A DNA stretch of 64,000 nucleotides from Eutreptiella sp. 'Long Island Sound 2002' (taxonomy: Eukaryota > Euglenozoa > Euglenophyceae > Eutreptiales > Eutreptiaceae). Under the pieces are notes generated by a model. That model ran no database searches. It worked only from the letters and a program-made list of their open reading frames with translations, and was not told the origin of the DNA. Shown one piece after another: positions 34,351-43,796 of this stretch. The stretch covers positions 68,820,242-68,884,241 of the forward strand of contig OZ038381.1 in assembly GCA_964036045.1 (NCBI GenBank), read 5' to 3'. Position 1 is the stretch's first letter; every line of letters begins with the position of its first letter. The position numbers and the translations under genes were made by a program.

Positions 34351-35679
34351 TTAGCGTACTCCCCGGGCTCGGAAATCTTGTGTGTGAGATTGTACCTTGC
34401 CAGCTGTCATGGAGGTGACTATGCCTGTGAGTTTGATCACAGAGGTGTGTATATGTGTGTATAATTCTGCGATCATCTGTCCCTCCAATAACTGTTGCAT
34501 GTACTCTGCACTGTCCAAGATGAAAGTTGTGTCATCCATGTATGTAATTTGAGAAAGGCTCCTCCTGGGCTGGTAGGCATTGGAATCTGATATGTGATGA
34601 AGGCAATGCGTAGAACAATGCGCAAAATATCAATGCTGAAATTGGACATCCCTGTGCAATGCCAGCCCGAAACACTGCAATAGCCATCTTTATTCCCTTT
34701 CTACCCCCCATATGTATCCGTGATTTGCGGGCTACACCCATAATAATGCTTATCCATCTTTCATGAAAGCCAGCCAATCCCAATATGTGTTCTAAAGTGG
34801 TGCGTTGGACTGAGCCAAAAGCATTCCGAATGTCATTCAGCACTATGAACACAGTGAGATGTTGAAACAATCTGTTATTGAAATGATCATGTATGACTCT
34901 GAGCACATCGTTTGCAGAGGATTTTCCCCATAGTGCAAATTGCGTGACTGGGATGATCTGTGATTGGCATAAGAGATGCGATACATGCGGCTTCATGCAT
35001 GCAGAGAAGTTTTTCCATAATATATGGAATTTTAACAGTGGCCTAGAATTTGCAATGGGGCCATGTGGCGCCTTATTGGGGAGTGCGTAAAAATGTCCCC
35101 ACTGTATGCTGTCCATGTCTTCCCTTGCTAGCCATCTGTTGTATAGGTGTGCCAAGATTTGTAATTGCTGATCCGACAGTAAATTTGCCATTCTGGCTTC
35201 CAACAGGTTTCGAAATGGGGTGGATCTGGAAGACTTTTTCAGTATTTTGCCAAGATTGCATACTGTCAGGATTAATGGAGGAAAGTGTTGGGGATTGCAA
35301 CATATCCATTGCAGAATTTCTTCTTGATTCATCTGCAATGATGGGACAAATGTCTTTGCTGAAATTGGTCCAAAGCGACCAGACCAAGCATGTCTGCCTG
35401 TGATTTATGATGGGAAACATATGTAGGCTCCAATATCGCACTCGGTTGTCGGCAGAGGATCTTACTGTACAGGGGTTTCCGAGGCGCATGCGCACCTGTG
35501 CTCCCTCTGGTAGAAATCAGGGAGACTCGAATTTTATTTTCCAATTGTATCAAGTCCGATGCTTTCCAAATCTGTGGTCTGTATTCTTGCATTTGCTGCG
35601 CTTGTGCAATGTGTAACCACCACTGTTGGTGTTCTTTGACATGCACTTGCAGTCTCTGCATTGCTTTCAACACCAACAT
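34351..35679 (-). pseudogene. LINE reverse transcriptase domain, frameshifted
   Basis: The longest open piece is 35338-34532, with no ATG at its 5' end. Residues about 98-112 carry the RP-LLKFHILWKNF block preceding the palm. Motif A is VLNDIRNAFGSV (residues 166-177, Asp kept). Motif B is AGIAQGCPISALIF. Motif C, TYMDD, lies in the next frame at about 34532-34545, so a frameshift falls between motifs B and C. The piece 35679-35329 supplies the region upstream of the palm. Catalytic Asp residues are present, which points to fairly recent decay. Confidence 0.88.
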
Positions 35680-35914
35680 GGGTATCGATTATGCATCTTG
35701 GGGTTGTCCAAAGACATCTGTGACAGTGTCCAAGATTGCTTGTGTGAAGTGCATTGGTGCTGTATCCAGTGTATCTGTATTTCGGGGGTAGTGTGTTGTT
35801 GGGAAGCTGCGCTGAAATTGTGTGAATTGTGCTGGCGTGATTTCGATGGGCATATTGTACCTGCATGTGGCCTGTGAGCATTCAGCTGGTGGTAAGGGGA
35901 CAATATGGTGTACG

Positions 35915-36535
35915 TGTAATATTACTGGGAAGTGATCTGTTGGAAACTAACACTGATGAGAAACATATGCCACAGGAGGAGTTGCAACAGTCAGAGATGC
36001 CATGAAATGATCTCATGCCCCCACATGTCCTTGTGCTGACACCCATGTGGGGCCATGTGTGCTTTTCCATTGGACATATATTTGTATTCTGAAATGTATC
36101 CACTATGGCCTCTCTGAGTGCCGGGCTTGAGATGGGGCATTCCTTATCCCATCCGGGATTTCGATTGAAATCTCCTCCTACTACACAGTACCTGCGATTG
36201 GGCACCAAAAATGGTGCAACCCAATCCAAAGTAGATCGTATACGCAAGCTTCTGCTTTTGATTTGAGATACAGATTGATCACCTGTAAAGGTTGTGCTTT
36301 AAACAGGAGTCGAACCACAATGGCCCGACAATCCAAAGAAACATGTTGCTCCTGTATTTGTATACTTGAAACTCTGCGCAGCAGAACTGCAACTCCCAAC
36401 TCCCAGTGACTTACACTCTGTGCATGTGTAGAATGCCATGTATAGGGGATGAAACATGAAATCAGAGGGCAGTTTCCCAATCTCCTGTAGCAGTATGATA
36501 TCAGGGAAATTCATTTCCTTGATCCATGCATGCAA
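35915..36535 (-). pseudogene. LINE endonuclease domain, frameshifted
   Basis: This is the endonuclease/exonuclease/phosphatase-fold domain that nicks target DNA for LINE insertion. The motifs appear in order but in different frames: DIILLQE with its catalytic Glu at about 36482-36490, GVAVLLRR and RAIVVRLLF then LQVINLYLKS near 36400-36270, GGDFNRNPGWD at 36146-36178 (catalytic Asp/Asn), and TDHFPVILH at about 35922-35946 (catalytic His). At least two frame changes separate them. Motif order and spacing fit the family. The copy is a pseudogene unless splicing or frameshifting repairs it, which I see no reason to assume. Confidence 0.85.
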
Positions 36536-36562
36536 TTGTCTTATTTTGCCTTTGATACTAAT

Positions 36563-37324
36563 TTATGGGTTGGGTGTGACACATCGAATAGCATCTGTCA
36601 TGTGTATCTGTGTATCCTGTATGATCGATTGAGGGGCTGAAAAGGTCATGGCTTTGGACAGTGAATAATGTAGTCGGTCTGGCAATTTCCCTCGTATTTT
36701 CAATACCCTGCGAATGGTGTGAGGTTGGAAGAGTACCACAAGAAGGGTGATGGATGTGTTCGTGAGTGCTGTGTGAGTCACTGAGAACTGTGTGAACCAG
36801 TACACTGGCAGTATGACTAAATCATTTGTTGGTACCCGTGTGGAGAACTGAACACCTACTTTAGGGTGTCTTGAGATTTGCAAGGCTCCTTTGAGCTAAA
36901 TGTAATAGAATACACCTGCCCATTGGCACAAAAGTGAAGCTGCTCAATGCGTGTGTTTGGAATAGTGAACATGAAGCAGACCCGTAGGGACTGGGAAAAG
37001 CGAGAGAAGGTCTGCAGGGACCTCTCTAAATCCAACACATTGAGTGCCTTGTGTCCGAAAGCCCCATTGAATGTCCAATTCTTTTCCAGTCAATGGAGAT
37101 ACATATAGGCTCACTTGATGTATCGGAAACTCCGATGGTAGGGAAATGGCCCATGGAATAGCATCAGGATGGCTAGTTTTGTGTCCATCCTTGTTTTTCA
37201 AGTGTAGATGGCCAGGTATGGTTATGTACCGATGTGTGTTGTGGTGTCCAAGAATGTTGTGAGGGCTGTAGGGGCTGCCAATTAGCTGTGACTGTGGGAC
37301 GAAAATGCTACAGAGTGTTCTCAT
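36563..37324 (-). pseudogene. Upstream LINE fragments, unrecognised
   Basis: Minus-strand open pieces 37324-36944, 37038-36856 and 36883-36563 read as continuous protein-like sequence only when frames are switched. For example, SLPSEFPIHQVSLYVSPLTG in one frame runs toward LRVCFMFTIPNTRIEQLHF in the next. They lie directly 5' of the endonuclease. They are probably the end of ORF1 or the ORF1-ORF2 linker of the LINE. No domain is recognised. Confidence 0.4.
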
Positions 37325-37782
37325 TCACTCTCTTGTTCGGTGACCTGGCCCTTGACTTGGAACAAGAATGATGCTTTTTGCCACTTTTCCTGTGTAGCGG
37401 AGAGCAAGATTGTGATCTTACGCGGCTTTGTTTCTTGTTGTTTGTTTGTTCTTGCGGTCTCTCTTGTTCCTGTAATCATCTCAAGCATCCGAGCCACTTG
37501 AAGTGTCTTCCTTTTTCTTGCGCTTTTTCTTGCTTGAGGATTGATTCGTTTCTTGAGTACTTTGTGGAGCATGATAAAATCTCCTGGAACCCCGGGGGTC
37601 CAGGGCTGTTTTGTTGCCTTTGTCCAATTGATTCTCCGGCCGGAGACCACCGCCACACCTGGCGGGTGTGCTTGTTCCTTTCCTTCCTCCGCAACAGCCA
37701 TCATACAAAAGGCTATGGTGCCTTTTATTGAAACATCATTGATGGAACATAAATTTTTTTCCAAAGACAAAGCATTGTTCAT
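37321..37782 (-). CDS. Basic hypothetical ORF, probably part of LINE ORF1
   Basis: A 153-codon minus-strand frame. The middle holds a Lys/Arg-rich cluster (KVLKKRINPQARKSARKRK), consistent with nucleic-acid binding. Before it is a hydrophobic, Gly/Val-rich stretch (AVAEEGKEQ, PGVAVVSGRR). No family is recognised. Its place 5' of the LINE polyprotein, on the same strand, suggests an ORF1 fragment. The neighbouring upstream piece overlaps it by four bases in another frame. Confidence 0.35.
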   Translation of the reverse strand: MNNALSLEKNLCSINDVSIKGTIAFCMMAVAEEGKEQAHPPGVAVVSGRRINWTKATKQPWTPGVPGDFIMLHKVLKKRINPQARKSARKRKTLQVARMLEMITGTRETARTNKQQETKPRKITILLSATQEKWQKASFLFQVKGQVTEQESE

Positions 37783-38406
37783 CTATCAATGTCCGAGGCC
37801 TTCTCTACCTCAAGTCCCGAAAGCCCTTGCTCAAGGGCCGTCATACTCATGCAATGGTGCATATGTCGCACCGACAAATGTGGTCTCACCAAGGACCAAC
37901 CCTTGAAGCATTTTTTGAGCCTTTTCTTGTAAGGCCCATGCTTGCCTTTTGTGGGGATGGAGGAAAATTGAAAAATATTTCTCCACGTCTCCACAAAAAA
38001 GAAATAGAATGTGCCAAGCACCAATGAATCCCCGTGGTGGGGGACCAACCAGAGTCTCCCCAAGCTTTGGAAAACTTTGTGGTCATTGCATGGTGACATC
38101 CCACTTGGCTTACAGTGTAAACATCCCTCACCCTCCAAAGGTCATACAAACCCTCAAGGCTTTTCGCCGTGACATGCACAACAACCCATAATGGAGGACC
38201 ACCAGGCATCCTCACTGAGGGAACATGCCCTTTGAGACAAACCACAAATTGTCCTTTGAAGGGGGGAAGGTGAGGAACACGTTGGTGCTGGTAAGATCAA
38301 AGTTTTTTTCGCGGGCCCTTGAGGCTGAGGGGGGATGTTCCCTCACAGGAATGCGTGAGGTCTCATCCTTGAGGGCTTGTTTGAACGCCTCCAAAGTTGT
38401 CTTCAT
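37779..38406 (-). pseudogene. ORF1-like fragments, frame-broken
   Basis: Minus-strand pieces 38406-38212, 38245-37886 and 38138-37779 overlap in different frames. Protein-like runs include LEAFKQALKDETSRIP, NVFLTFPPSKDNLWF and GFIGAWHILFLFCG. An RRM-like or ORF1-type RNA-binding fold is possible but not demonstrable by eye. I interpret them as one decayed coding region of the retroelement. Confidence 0.35.
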
Positions 38407-38694
38407 TGCAAGTTCCGGTGACTTGTCCTGTGGATGCTACGCTACAGAGCCTTCCAATCTGTGTGATTGTAGTGTATGTGCCTAATCGGTCTCATTTAGA
38501 ATTTTCAACAGATTGACTGAAGTGGGTCTGTCCTCTAGCATAAGAGACGTAATGACCGAAACAAGATCCTGTTTGAGTCTTGTGACCGCAAGAAATGCAG
38601 AGATTAGAGGTACAGAGGCCATGAACTTAGCATGCAGGGGGGGGGAAGCAGGTGAAATTGTCAGGAGTCAATTATGTTAAAATGCTCACCAAAT

Positions 38695-39141
38695 CTAGGG
38701 ATGGAGGTCCAGACCAGTCACTTCCCGCCGAATTTGTATCAAAGTTGCAAAAGCCTTAGCACATTTTTCTTTGAGCTTAGAGATGGGAATGCCAGCCATG
38801 TCTGATCTCCTCTTTTGTTCTTGGAGCTCTGCTTGCACCATGTTCATTGTGTTCTGCATGTCGTGGATTTGCCTTTTTTGTGCTTGTATCGTGTCTTGAG
38901 CTTGCCGATTGTGTTCCTTGACATGATCCACATCAGCCTTGGCTGCTTCCATTGCTCCACTGCTGGATGTTTTGATGAAGTCATCCGAAATGCGAGAAGC
39001 TTCATCCTCTTCTGACAGGTCATCTCCTAGGACCAACAACAGATCTGCATTTGTTTTGGTTGCCTTCGGTGTATCCGACTGCTTATGACAGTCCAACAAA
39101 TCAATATGTTGTACTTCTAATTTTAGTAAAGCCATTGTCAA
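38695..39141 (-). CDS. Coiled-coil protein, possible retroelement ORF1 segment
   Basis: A 148-codon frame starting with ATG at 39141. Residues about 40-60 are acidic (LGDDLSEEDEASRISDD). Residues 65-125 show a heptad-like pattern rich in Gln, Lys, Glu and Met (KEHNRQAQDTIQAQKRQIHD, then MQNTMNMVQAELQEQKRR), typical of a coiled coil. Coiled coils are usual in LINE ORF1 proteins, where they trimerise the RNA-binding chain (established for L1). The assignment to a LINE is inferred from strand and position. The next upstream frame overlaps its start by four bases. Confidence 0.45.
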   Translation of the reverse strand: MTMALLKLEVQHIDLLDCHKQSDTPKATKTNADLLLVLGDDLSEEDEASRISDDFIKTSSSGAMEAAKADVDHVKEHNRQAQDTIQAQKRQIHDMQNTMNMVQAELQEQKRRSDMAGIPISKLKEKCAKAFATLIQIRREVTGLDLHP

Positions 39142-40072
39142 GGCTGTAACGACGGTTTTTCACGTGGCCATGCTTCATGAAAAGCATTTTCCGTCATCAC
39201 TTCCAAAATGGATTGAGTGATGATCTCCTGTGCCTTGCTTCTGTCCATCGCTGATATGACCCCTTTGTGTCTGGGAGCGGTTTGCTTGTGTGGCGGTGAA
39301 ATCTTATCGCTTGATGATACAGTTGCAAGTATTCTGCATGTGTGGTTGTGCCTATAAAAGACATTGTGCCTGGCAACCGGAATAATTGCTCCTATATGCG
39401 TTGTAATCCCGATTTCTAGAGTTTGAGCCATGCCTTTCTCAATGGTAATGGGAGGTACTTTTCGACAGGAGTAAATACAATGTTCTTCAAGAGGGTCGCA
39501 TTCACCTTTTTGTAATCTTGTCCATTGATCTGCAAAAGCTTGCCAAGCATGTTCTTGATATCACCATTGTCCATTTTCCGGTATATTGAGTCCCACATAT
39601 TCACTATGTGTCTTATCGACGGTAACCGCAGTTGTACATGTGCCAGCAGGGCAGGCAATTGAGCAAGTGCTATGGGAATATGCTCCACTTGTTGTTTCTT
39701 CTTTTCATGTGTAATTTGTGCTGTGTATGTGAGCAAATATTCTTGTGGTGCCATTAGCACATTTATGCTGGAAATGTATGTGATCTTGCCCAATGATGTG
39801 ATCCATCGTAGAGCATCGCACAAAGCTTGTGCTTGTATTCCTGGTGCAAAAGCTGTAGGTATCGCATTTTTGGCCTCCTTGAACACATGAAAAGGAATCA
39901 TATTCGGTGAACTCAGTGAGGAGCCCATGTAGTACAGGGTTTGATGAGTCAGCCAGCAATTGTTGCAAAGAAGCATGATAGGGGGCATGTTCCATGTCTG
40001 TGTGCATAGGACGTATGCACATGATGTACTGAAAGAAGTCCGATAGCTTCTACTGATCAACCTGATCAACAC
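39138..40072 (-). CDS. Hypothetical retroelement-associated ORFs
   Basis: Two overlapping minus-strand frames, 40072-39416 (218 codons) and 39431-39138 (97 codons). The first has long helical runs (ALAQLPALLAHVQLRLPSI, NMLGKLLQINGQDYKKV). The second includes SKAQEIITQSILEVMTENAF. Neither matches a family I know. They run straight into the coiled-coil ORF on the same strand with tiny overlaps. This suggests one ORF1 broken by frameshifts, or a 5' gene of the same element. No N-terminal signal or zinc finger was seen. Confidence 0.4.
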
Positions 40073-40798
40073 ATATTAACATTTGTGATTTGCATGTGTA
40101 CTGCTTGTATCAGAAAATTGTGAAGCATGCACTGGCCGCATGGGTTATGTTCAAAGGGATCACGGAGTCACTCCGGTAAATAGAATGAGAGCACCGCACG
40201 GGACGCACTGGGTGCCTTGCTCCGGTTTGCTTCGGTTTGAGTTGTTGCTACAGATTACAGGGGAAGTACACACTCCCTGCAGGGGTGATGCACATGGTTT
40301 TGGCGGTTCCATTGTGTACCAAATTATCATCATCTCTCAGTGACTTGGTGTGATTTAATTTTGGTCCCCCTAAGTGATATTGGTAATAGCGGACTCACAC
40401 CCCCTGTTATTTGTACTGCCATCTGCTGAGTATCTAGTTCTACAAGTAGCGTGCATGCACATCAACCTACATAATTAATGATATGTACCGATTGTTGACT
40501 GCGAGCTTCTTTCTTTTCTGCTCCCCTTTTCCGGCTTGTGCGCACAATCTTGGGGACTGTCGGCCCCCACACCACGTCAACGTCAACGTCACCGGCTCCA
40601 GGGTCTGATTAGGGTGTGGGGGTCCCCGGGGGGAGGGGGGGGTGGGGGCAAGAGACGCCGCCATCCCAACCTCACACTCCACAGGGGGCGCACGCACACA
40701 CACAACCCCCAATAAATGACCGATAGAAACAATTGGGTCATCCACAGGGACTGTACCGTCCGGTATGCTATCAATGTTCATGGTACCCCCATATGCAG
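40073..40798. other. Intergenic stretch, no gene recognised
   Basis: Low-information sequence between the retroelement and the tRNA-like element. It contains a GGGGGGAGGGGGGGGTGGGGG tract near 40630 and a short CA run near 40690. No coding frame with protein-like composition was seen on either strand. Confidence 0.4.
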
Positions 40799-40889
40799 TG
40801 TTGTTTAGGGTAACCAGGGGCTAACATTTCTGCTCCCACAGTGAGTTGTGTGTAATTGAGTCCTTGTTGGTTCGATTCCAGCAGCAATG
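40799..40889 (+). ncRNA. tRNA-like sequence with B box (possible SINE head or degenerate tRNA)
   Basis: GTTGGTTCGATTCCAGC at 40866-40882 forms a perfect T-arm: a 5-bp stem with one G-T pair around loop TTCGATT. It contains GGTTCGATTCC, the Pol III B-box consensus. The following AGCAATG can pair over seven positions (three wobbles) with TGTTGTT at 40799-40805. TAGGGTAACCAGGGG after it resembles an A box, and TTAG/CTAA could make a short D stem. I cannot fold a proper anticodon arm. I therefore call it tRNA-like only, either a decayed tRNA, a long-variable-arm tRNA or the head of a SINE. Confidence 0.3.
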
Positions 40890-40912
40890 TGTGTCTGTAG
40901 GTACCCCCCCCG

Positions 40913-40950
40913 CCCTTGCAATCCCCCCCCCCCCCCCCGGGAGACCGTCA
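40913..40950. repeat. C-tract direct repeat, left copy
   Basis: CCCTTGCAAT, then 16 C, then GGGAGACCGTC. The same arrangement recurs at 41766-41800. The two copies flank the ORF between them. Confidence 0.8.
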
Positions 40951-41117
40951 GTTCCATGTTTTTCTAGTTAGCATGTATTGTGCTGGTTCGTGTTGCCCTT
41001 CCGCTTTACGCATGGCCTTGCATTGCTTTCCCATTACTTCAAATCAAGCACCTATGTGTGTTCTGTGATATTCTCTCTCCAAAGGCGTTGTATGGGTGTG
41101 TTGTGTTGCTACTTCAG

Positions 41118-41679
41118 ACCCAAGATTTTTTCCGGTGACCATGTACGGTACCACTCACACACACTTGGTGCACATGTGTTGGCCACTGTTGTGGGGCCTT
41201 CGCCAAATGGGCCGCGGTTTTGCCACATTCGGTACATACGCCCTGGTGGGGTCACTCCGGTGGATCATGTGGAAGTAGTATGGGCAAAGAGTGCACGTGG
41301 AGTTTGGGGCTTGGGCCAAGTGTTTGATGGGAAACTGTACTTCACTCGTGATATATGTGAGGAAAAGTGGATCCCAAAGGATTTGGTGCCTCGGAAGAAG
41401 TCGTTGGCTGCCCCCAAGGCAAGAGCAAAGGCTGCCCCCCAGCCAAGAGCAAAGTCAGCCGCCAAACGGACTGGTTTGGCTCTGCAAGCGGGCGCTAAAG
41501 TGGCTGCCAAACCAGCTCCGCACGCCATTGCCTCCTCCTCATCGGCCAGTGCAACACACTCCGTGCTTGTCATGCAAACTGAGCATGTGCAACAGTTCAA
41601 AGTGTGCCATTCTCGTACCCAGAAGCCCAGAAGTTCTTTACCGTTCCTTTGGATCCTCAATAACATTTATGTTGGATGA
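41118..41679 (+). CDS. Small SH3/Tudor-like module with Ala/Lys-rich tail (putative exon)
   Basis: The frame is open further upstream (ATG at 40978), but protein-like composition starts at about 41118, directly after CTTCAG, a possible splice acceptor. The module reads GDHVRYHSHTLGAHVLATVV, then NGPRFCHIRYIRPGGVTPVD. This is a compact beta-rich pattern with a YHS-T-G...V-ATV core, like small SH3/Tudor-type domains. Residues from about 140 form a low-complexity Ala/Lys/Pro/Arg repeat (AAPKARAKAAPQPRAKSAAK), then a Ser run. The tail is basic and probably binds nucleic acid (inference). The TGA stop is at 41677-41679. The ORF sits between C-tract direct repeats. Confidence 0.45.
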
Positions 41680-41765
41680 AGCACATTGGCATCAACGCGA
41701 AAGTCGCTTCACACGTGTTCTGTTTGCTTGCATCAGTGGAGGGTACCACAGTTTGCCTTGAAATA

Positions 41766-41840
41766 CCCTTGCAATCCCCCCCCCCCCCCGGGAGACCGTC
41801 ACTTGGTGACCGTCTCCCCCCCCCACCCGGGAGACCGTCG
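41766..41840. repeat. C-tract direct repeat, right copies, with hairpin
   Basis: 41766-41800 repeats CCCTTGCAAT, a C run and GGGAGACCGTC. It continues into a near-perfect hairpin, GGGAGACCGTCAC TTG GTGACCGTCTCCC (about 41790-41818). A further CCACCCGGGAGACCGTC copy ends at 41839. The cluster lies immediately 3' of the ORF 41118-41679. Confidence 0.75.
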
Positions 41841-42005
41841 CGCGCTACCCCAGGAGTTTGCAAGGGGGGGCGGGGGGTACGCTATGAGGCCTTTGAAGCC
41901 CATGATTCCCTTGCAGGAACATAAGAGCCCCCCCCTTTAAAGTCCTGCGGGGGGGGAGGGTTCCAGTTATGGAATCCATTATTCACATCCCCCTCCTCCC
42001 CTGCC

Positions 42006-42052
42006 ATATCTCTCGGGGACATTCAGAACCTGCCAACTTTGTGGGTTTTGGC
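42006..42052. repeat. Left arm of an inverted repeat pair
   Basis: ATATCTCTCGGGGAC, a six-base variable part, then GAACCTGCCAACTTTGTGGG followed by TTTT. The reverse complement lies at 42841-42888. Identity is complete over the first 15 and last 24 bases. Confidence 0.85.
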
Positions 42053-42261
42053 ACTTTTCGGTAGTTTCAGCAACTTTTGCTTCCGCGTGCAAACATGTCG
42101 TCACCTGGGGGGGGGGGGGGTATGTGTATACTTTTTGAAATCTGCAAGAAAACTCCATTTCAGAAATGTATGGGTTTGGGGGGGAGGGGTTGTCATTTTT
42201 CAGCGCAGCACAACACATGGGACGGTGCACACAAACACAGCACTGCACCGTTTATCCATTT

Positions 42262-42552
42262 TTATTCAGAATCACTGTCACTGTCAGCATTGCTTTTTTC
42301 AGGCAGGGCGGGGACTCCATTAGGGCAGACATCCCCCTGTTTGTGGACAGAGACATATTTCTTCAATTTTTGCCAATCTTGCAACCTCCGTGCTTTCACT
42401 GGCACCCAACCCTCGTTAAGGGGCATGGCCCACAGGCCATCGGTTGTGAGGTCCACGTTTCGTTCTTTGATCAACCCCACCTTGCGCCAGGGAATCGCCT
42501 CAGTGTATCCTGATTTCAGCCATACATAACTAGGATGGGGCTGCAGATTCAC
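42262..42552 (-). CDS. Small hypothetical protein with acidic C-terminus
   Basis: A 96-codon minus-strand frame starting at ATG 42552. The body is Trp-rich and basic (YVWLKSGYTEAIPWRKVG, GLWAMPLNEGWVPVKARR, WQKLKKYV). The last residues are acidic and serine-rich (SNADSDSDSE), followed by TGA. The composition is convincingly protein-like and different from flanking noise. No family is recognised. It lies inside the inverted repeat pair at 42006 and 42888, so it may be cargo of, or a fragment from, a small mobile element. It could also be one exon of a longer gene. Confidence 0.4.
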   Translation of the reverse strand: MNLQPHPSYVWLKSGYTEAIPWRKVGLIKERNVDLTTDGLWAMPLNEGWVPVKARRLQDWQKLKKYVSVHKQGDVCPNGVPALPEKSNADSDSDSE

Positions 42553-42840
42553 TGGGTCAGGTGTGCTGCCAAAAGCCAGCCATTTAACTTTATCGTCTCA
42601 GATCAACACAGGTTGCTGTTGATGGTATGAAGACATGGCAGCTGCCTGTTGACAAAGAGAGGCAGCAAACAACACAAGCATCGTCCAAAACGGACGAAAA
42701 TCTCAGACATGTCGTCAGTCCAGCAAGCAGACCTGGGGTGTTCCAAATAGCCCTTGTCAAGGGCTTTCCGAATATACCCCACATACCCCTACCTCATGAA
42801 CACTCAGTTGGCAAGAATGAGGCAACAAGGTCGCCAACCC

Positions 42841-42888
42841 GCGAAAACCCACAAAGTTGGCAGGTTCCCCAACGTCCCCGAGAGATAT
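42841..42888. repeat. Right arm of the inverted repeat pair
   Basis: This is the reverse complement of 42006-42052 (AAAACCCACAAAGTTGGCAG, then GTTC, a variable part, GTCCCCGAGAGATAT). The arms enclose about 790 bases carrying a minus-strand acidic-tailed ORF. The arrangement resembles the terminal inverted repeats of a small DNA transposon, though target-site duplications are not evident. Confidence 0.8.
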
Positions 42889-43610
42889 ATTTGGGCATGA
42901 GGTTGTGTGCTGCAGTGGCGGGCGTTGCAGTCCTGAAGAGTTCAAAACTGACAAACATTTGGGCTGCAGGCAGTGGGAAGGTACGTCATCAGCTTCAAGT
43001 CTGTGGTTAATCTGAGATGGTAATGCAAATGACCACTTGGACCAGGCACTGGCAGTTTCTTGGACTCAAGGGCAGTCTCAGGGTTAAGGTGTGCACACTT
43101 GCGGTCAGCCGATGGGCTGTTTGCGTGCAACCGATGCTGTGTGGCCGAGCAACGCCAGTGGACTGGTACCTGATATCACTGGCCGGTCAGAGTGTTGAGC
43201 GTCCGGCGTAACACAGTCCAGTCCCTTTTCGCTTTGACCTTGCTGCACCTTCCAACTTCTGAGCTGCTTTCAGCACCTCAGAATTGACATTGCCTTCCAG
43301 CGAACAGCACCCCAATCTCGTTGCGAAAGACCCATGGGAAAGCAGCAGGATGTGCGCATGCTGCGGTGCTGTGGTGTCACACCATTACAGCCTCTGCGGC
43401 GCTTGATGGCGTTTCTGCATGAGGTTGTGCAGGCCACAAGGAGCATTGCGCTTGGGCTCTCTGCATGTCTGCTACTTCAGTCCTGTCAGTGAGGGGCGGT
43501 GAGGTCTCATGGCATCGCTTTCAGGCAGAAAGGCAATGGAGCCTCCGCCAGTGAGACTGCACCTGGGGTCATGCTCACCACTGTCAGTTGCCCTCCAAAC
43601 CCCACTGCAG
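42889..43610. other. Stretch upstream of the aldehyde dehydrogenase exon
   Basis: I searched this stretch for the preceding aldehyde dehydrogenase exon (the ELGG glutamate block) and did not find it on either strand. It is probably intron. Splice-like signals occur (GTTGCAG at about 42931, GGGAAGGTACGTC at about 42976) around a 48-base piece, but it has no recognised product. Confidence 0.35.
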
Positions 43611-43796
43611 GTGTGTGTCTCCGTGCAGCGCGTCTTCGCGCCCAAGAGTATGGCGAGGGAAGTCGCGGCTCGGTTTGCGGAGGTGGCGCGGATCCAGAAA
43701 ATCGGCGACCCGACGGAGCCTGAGACGGAGGTTGGGCCCTTAATCCGCCATCGCGAAGTTGATAGAGTCCACCAGTGGGTCACAGAGGCTGTGCAG
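43611..43796 (+). CDS. Aldehyde dehydrogenase, catalytic-cysteine exon
   Basis: A 62-codon exon with clean boundaries: acceptor CCACTGCAG before 43611 and donor CAG|GTTGTG after 43796. It encodes VCVSVQRVFAPKSM..., which continues the family motif GQ-x-C. The Cys (TGT 43614-43616) with Arg five residues later is the catalytic thiol position of the NAD(P)-dependent aldehyde dehydrogenase superfamily. KIGDPTEPETEVGPLI is the conserved block after it. It joins in frame to the exon at 45034, giving EAVQ-GGAELLVGG. The substrate is unknown. The glutamate (ELGG) and cofactor-binding exons are not found, so the gene is partial as seen. Confidence 0.9.

Larger units (their letters stand above)
32764..37330 (-). 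mobile_element. Decayed LINE-type non-LTR retrotransposon (EN-RT-RNase H)
   Basis: Read on the minus strand, the order is apurinic-type endonuclease (about 36535-35920), reverse transcriptase (about 35679-34351), RNase H (about 33625-33400) and a Cys/His tail (33084-32764). This is the layout of I/Tad/L1-like LINE ORF2 proteins that carry RNase H. The coding sequence is spread over all three frames with stops, so this copy cannot make a full protein. ORF1-like fragments continue upstream to about 40072 and may belong to the same insertion, giving a total near 7.3 kb. No target-site duplication or tail could be identified by eye. Confidence 0.85.

Noticed and set aside
37378-38191. Plus-strand frames opposite the ORF1-like region
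   Set aside because: The minus-strand reading is continuous with the LINE and has charged, helical composition; the plus-strand frames look like shadows.
42627-43010. 127-codon plus-strand ORF as an upstream aldehyde dehydrogenase exon
   Set aside because: No ELGG, GS-x-x-G or other family block is present, and part of it is simply the right arm of the inverted repeat.
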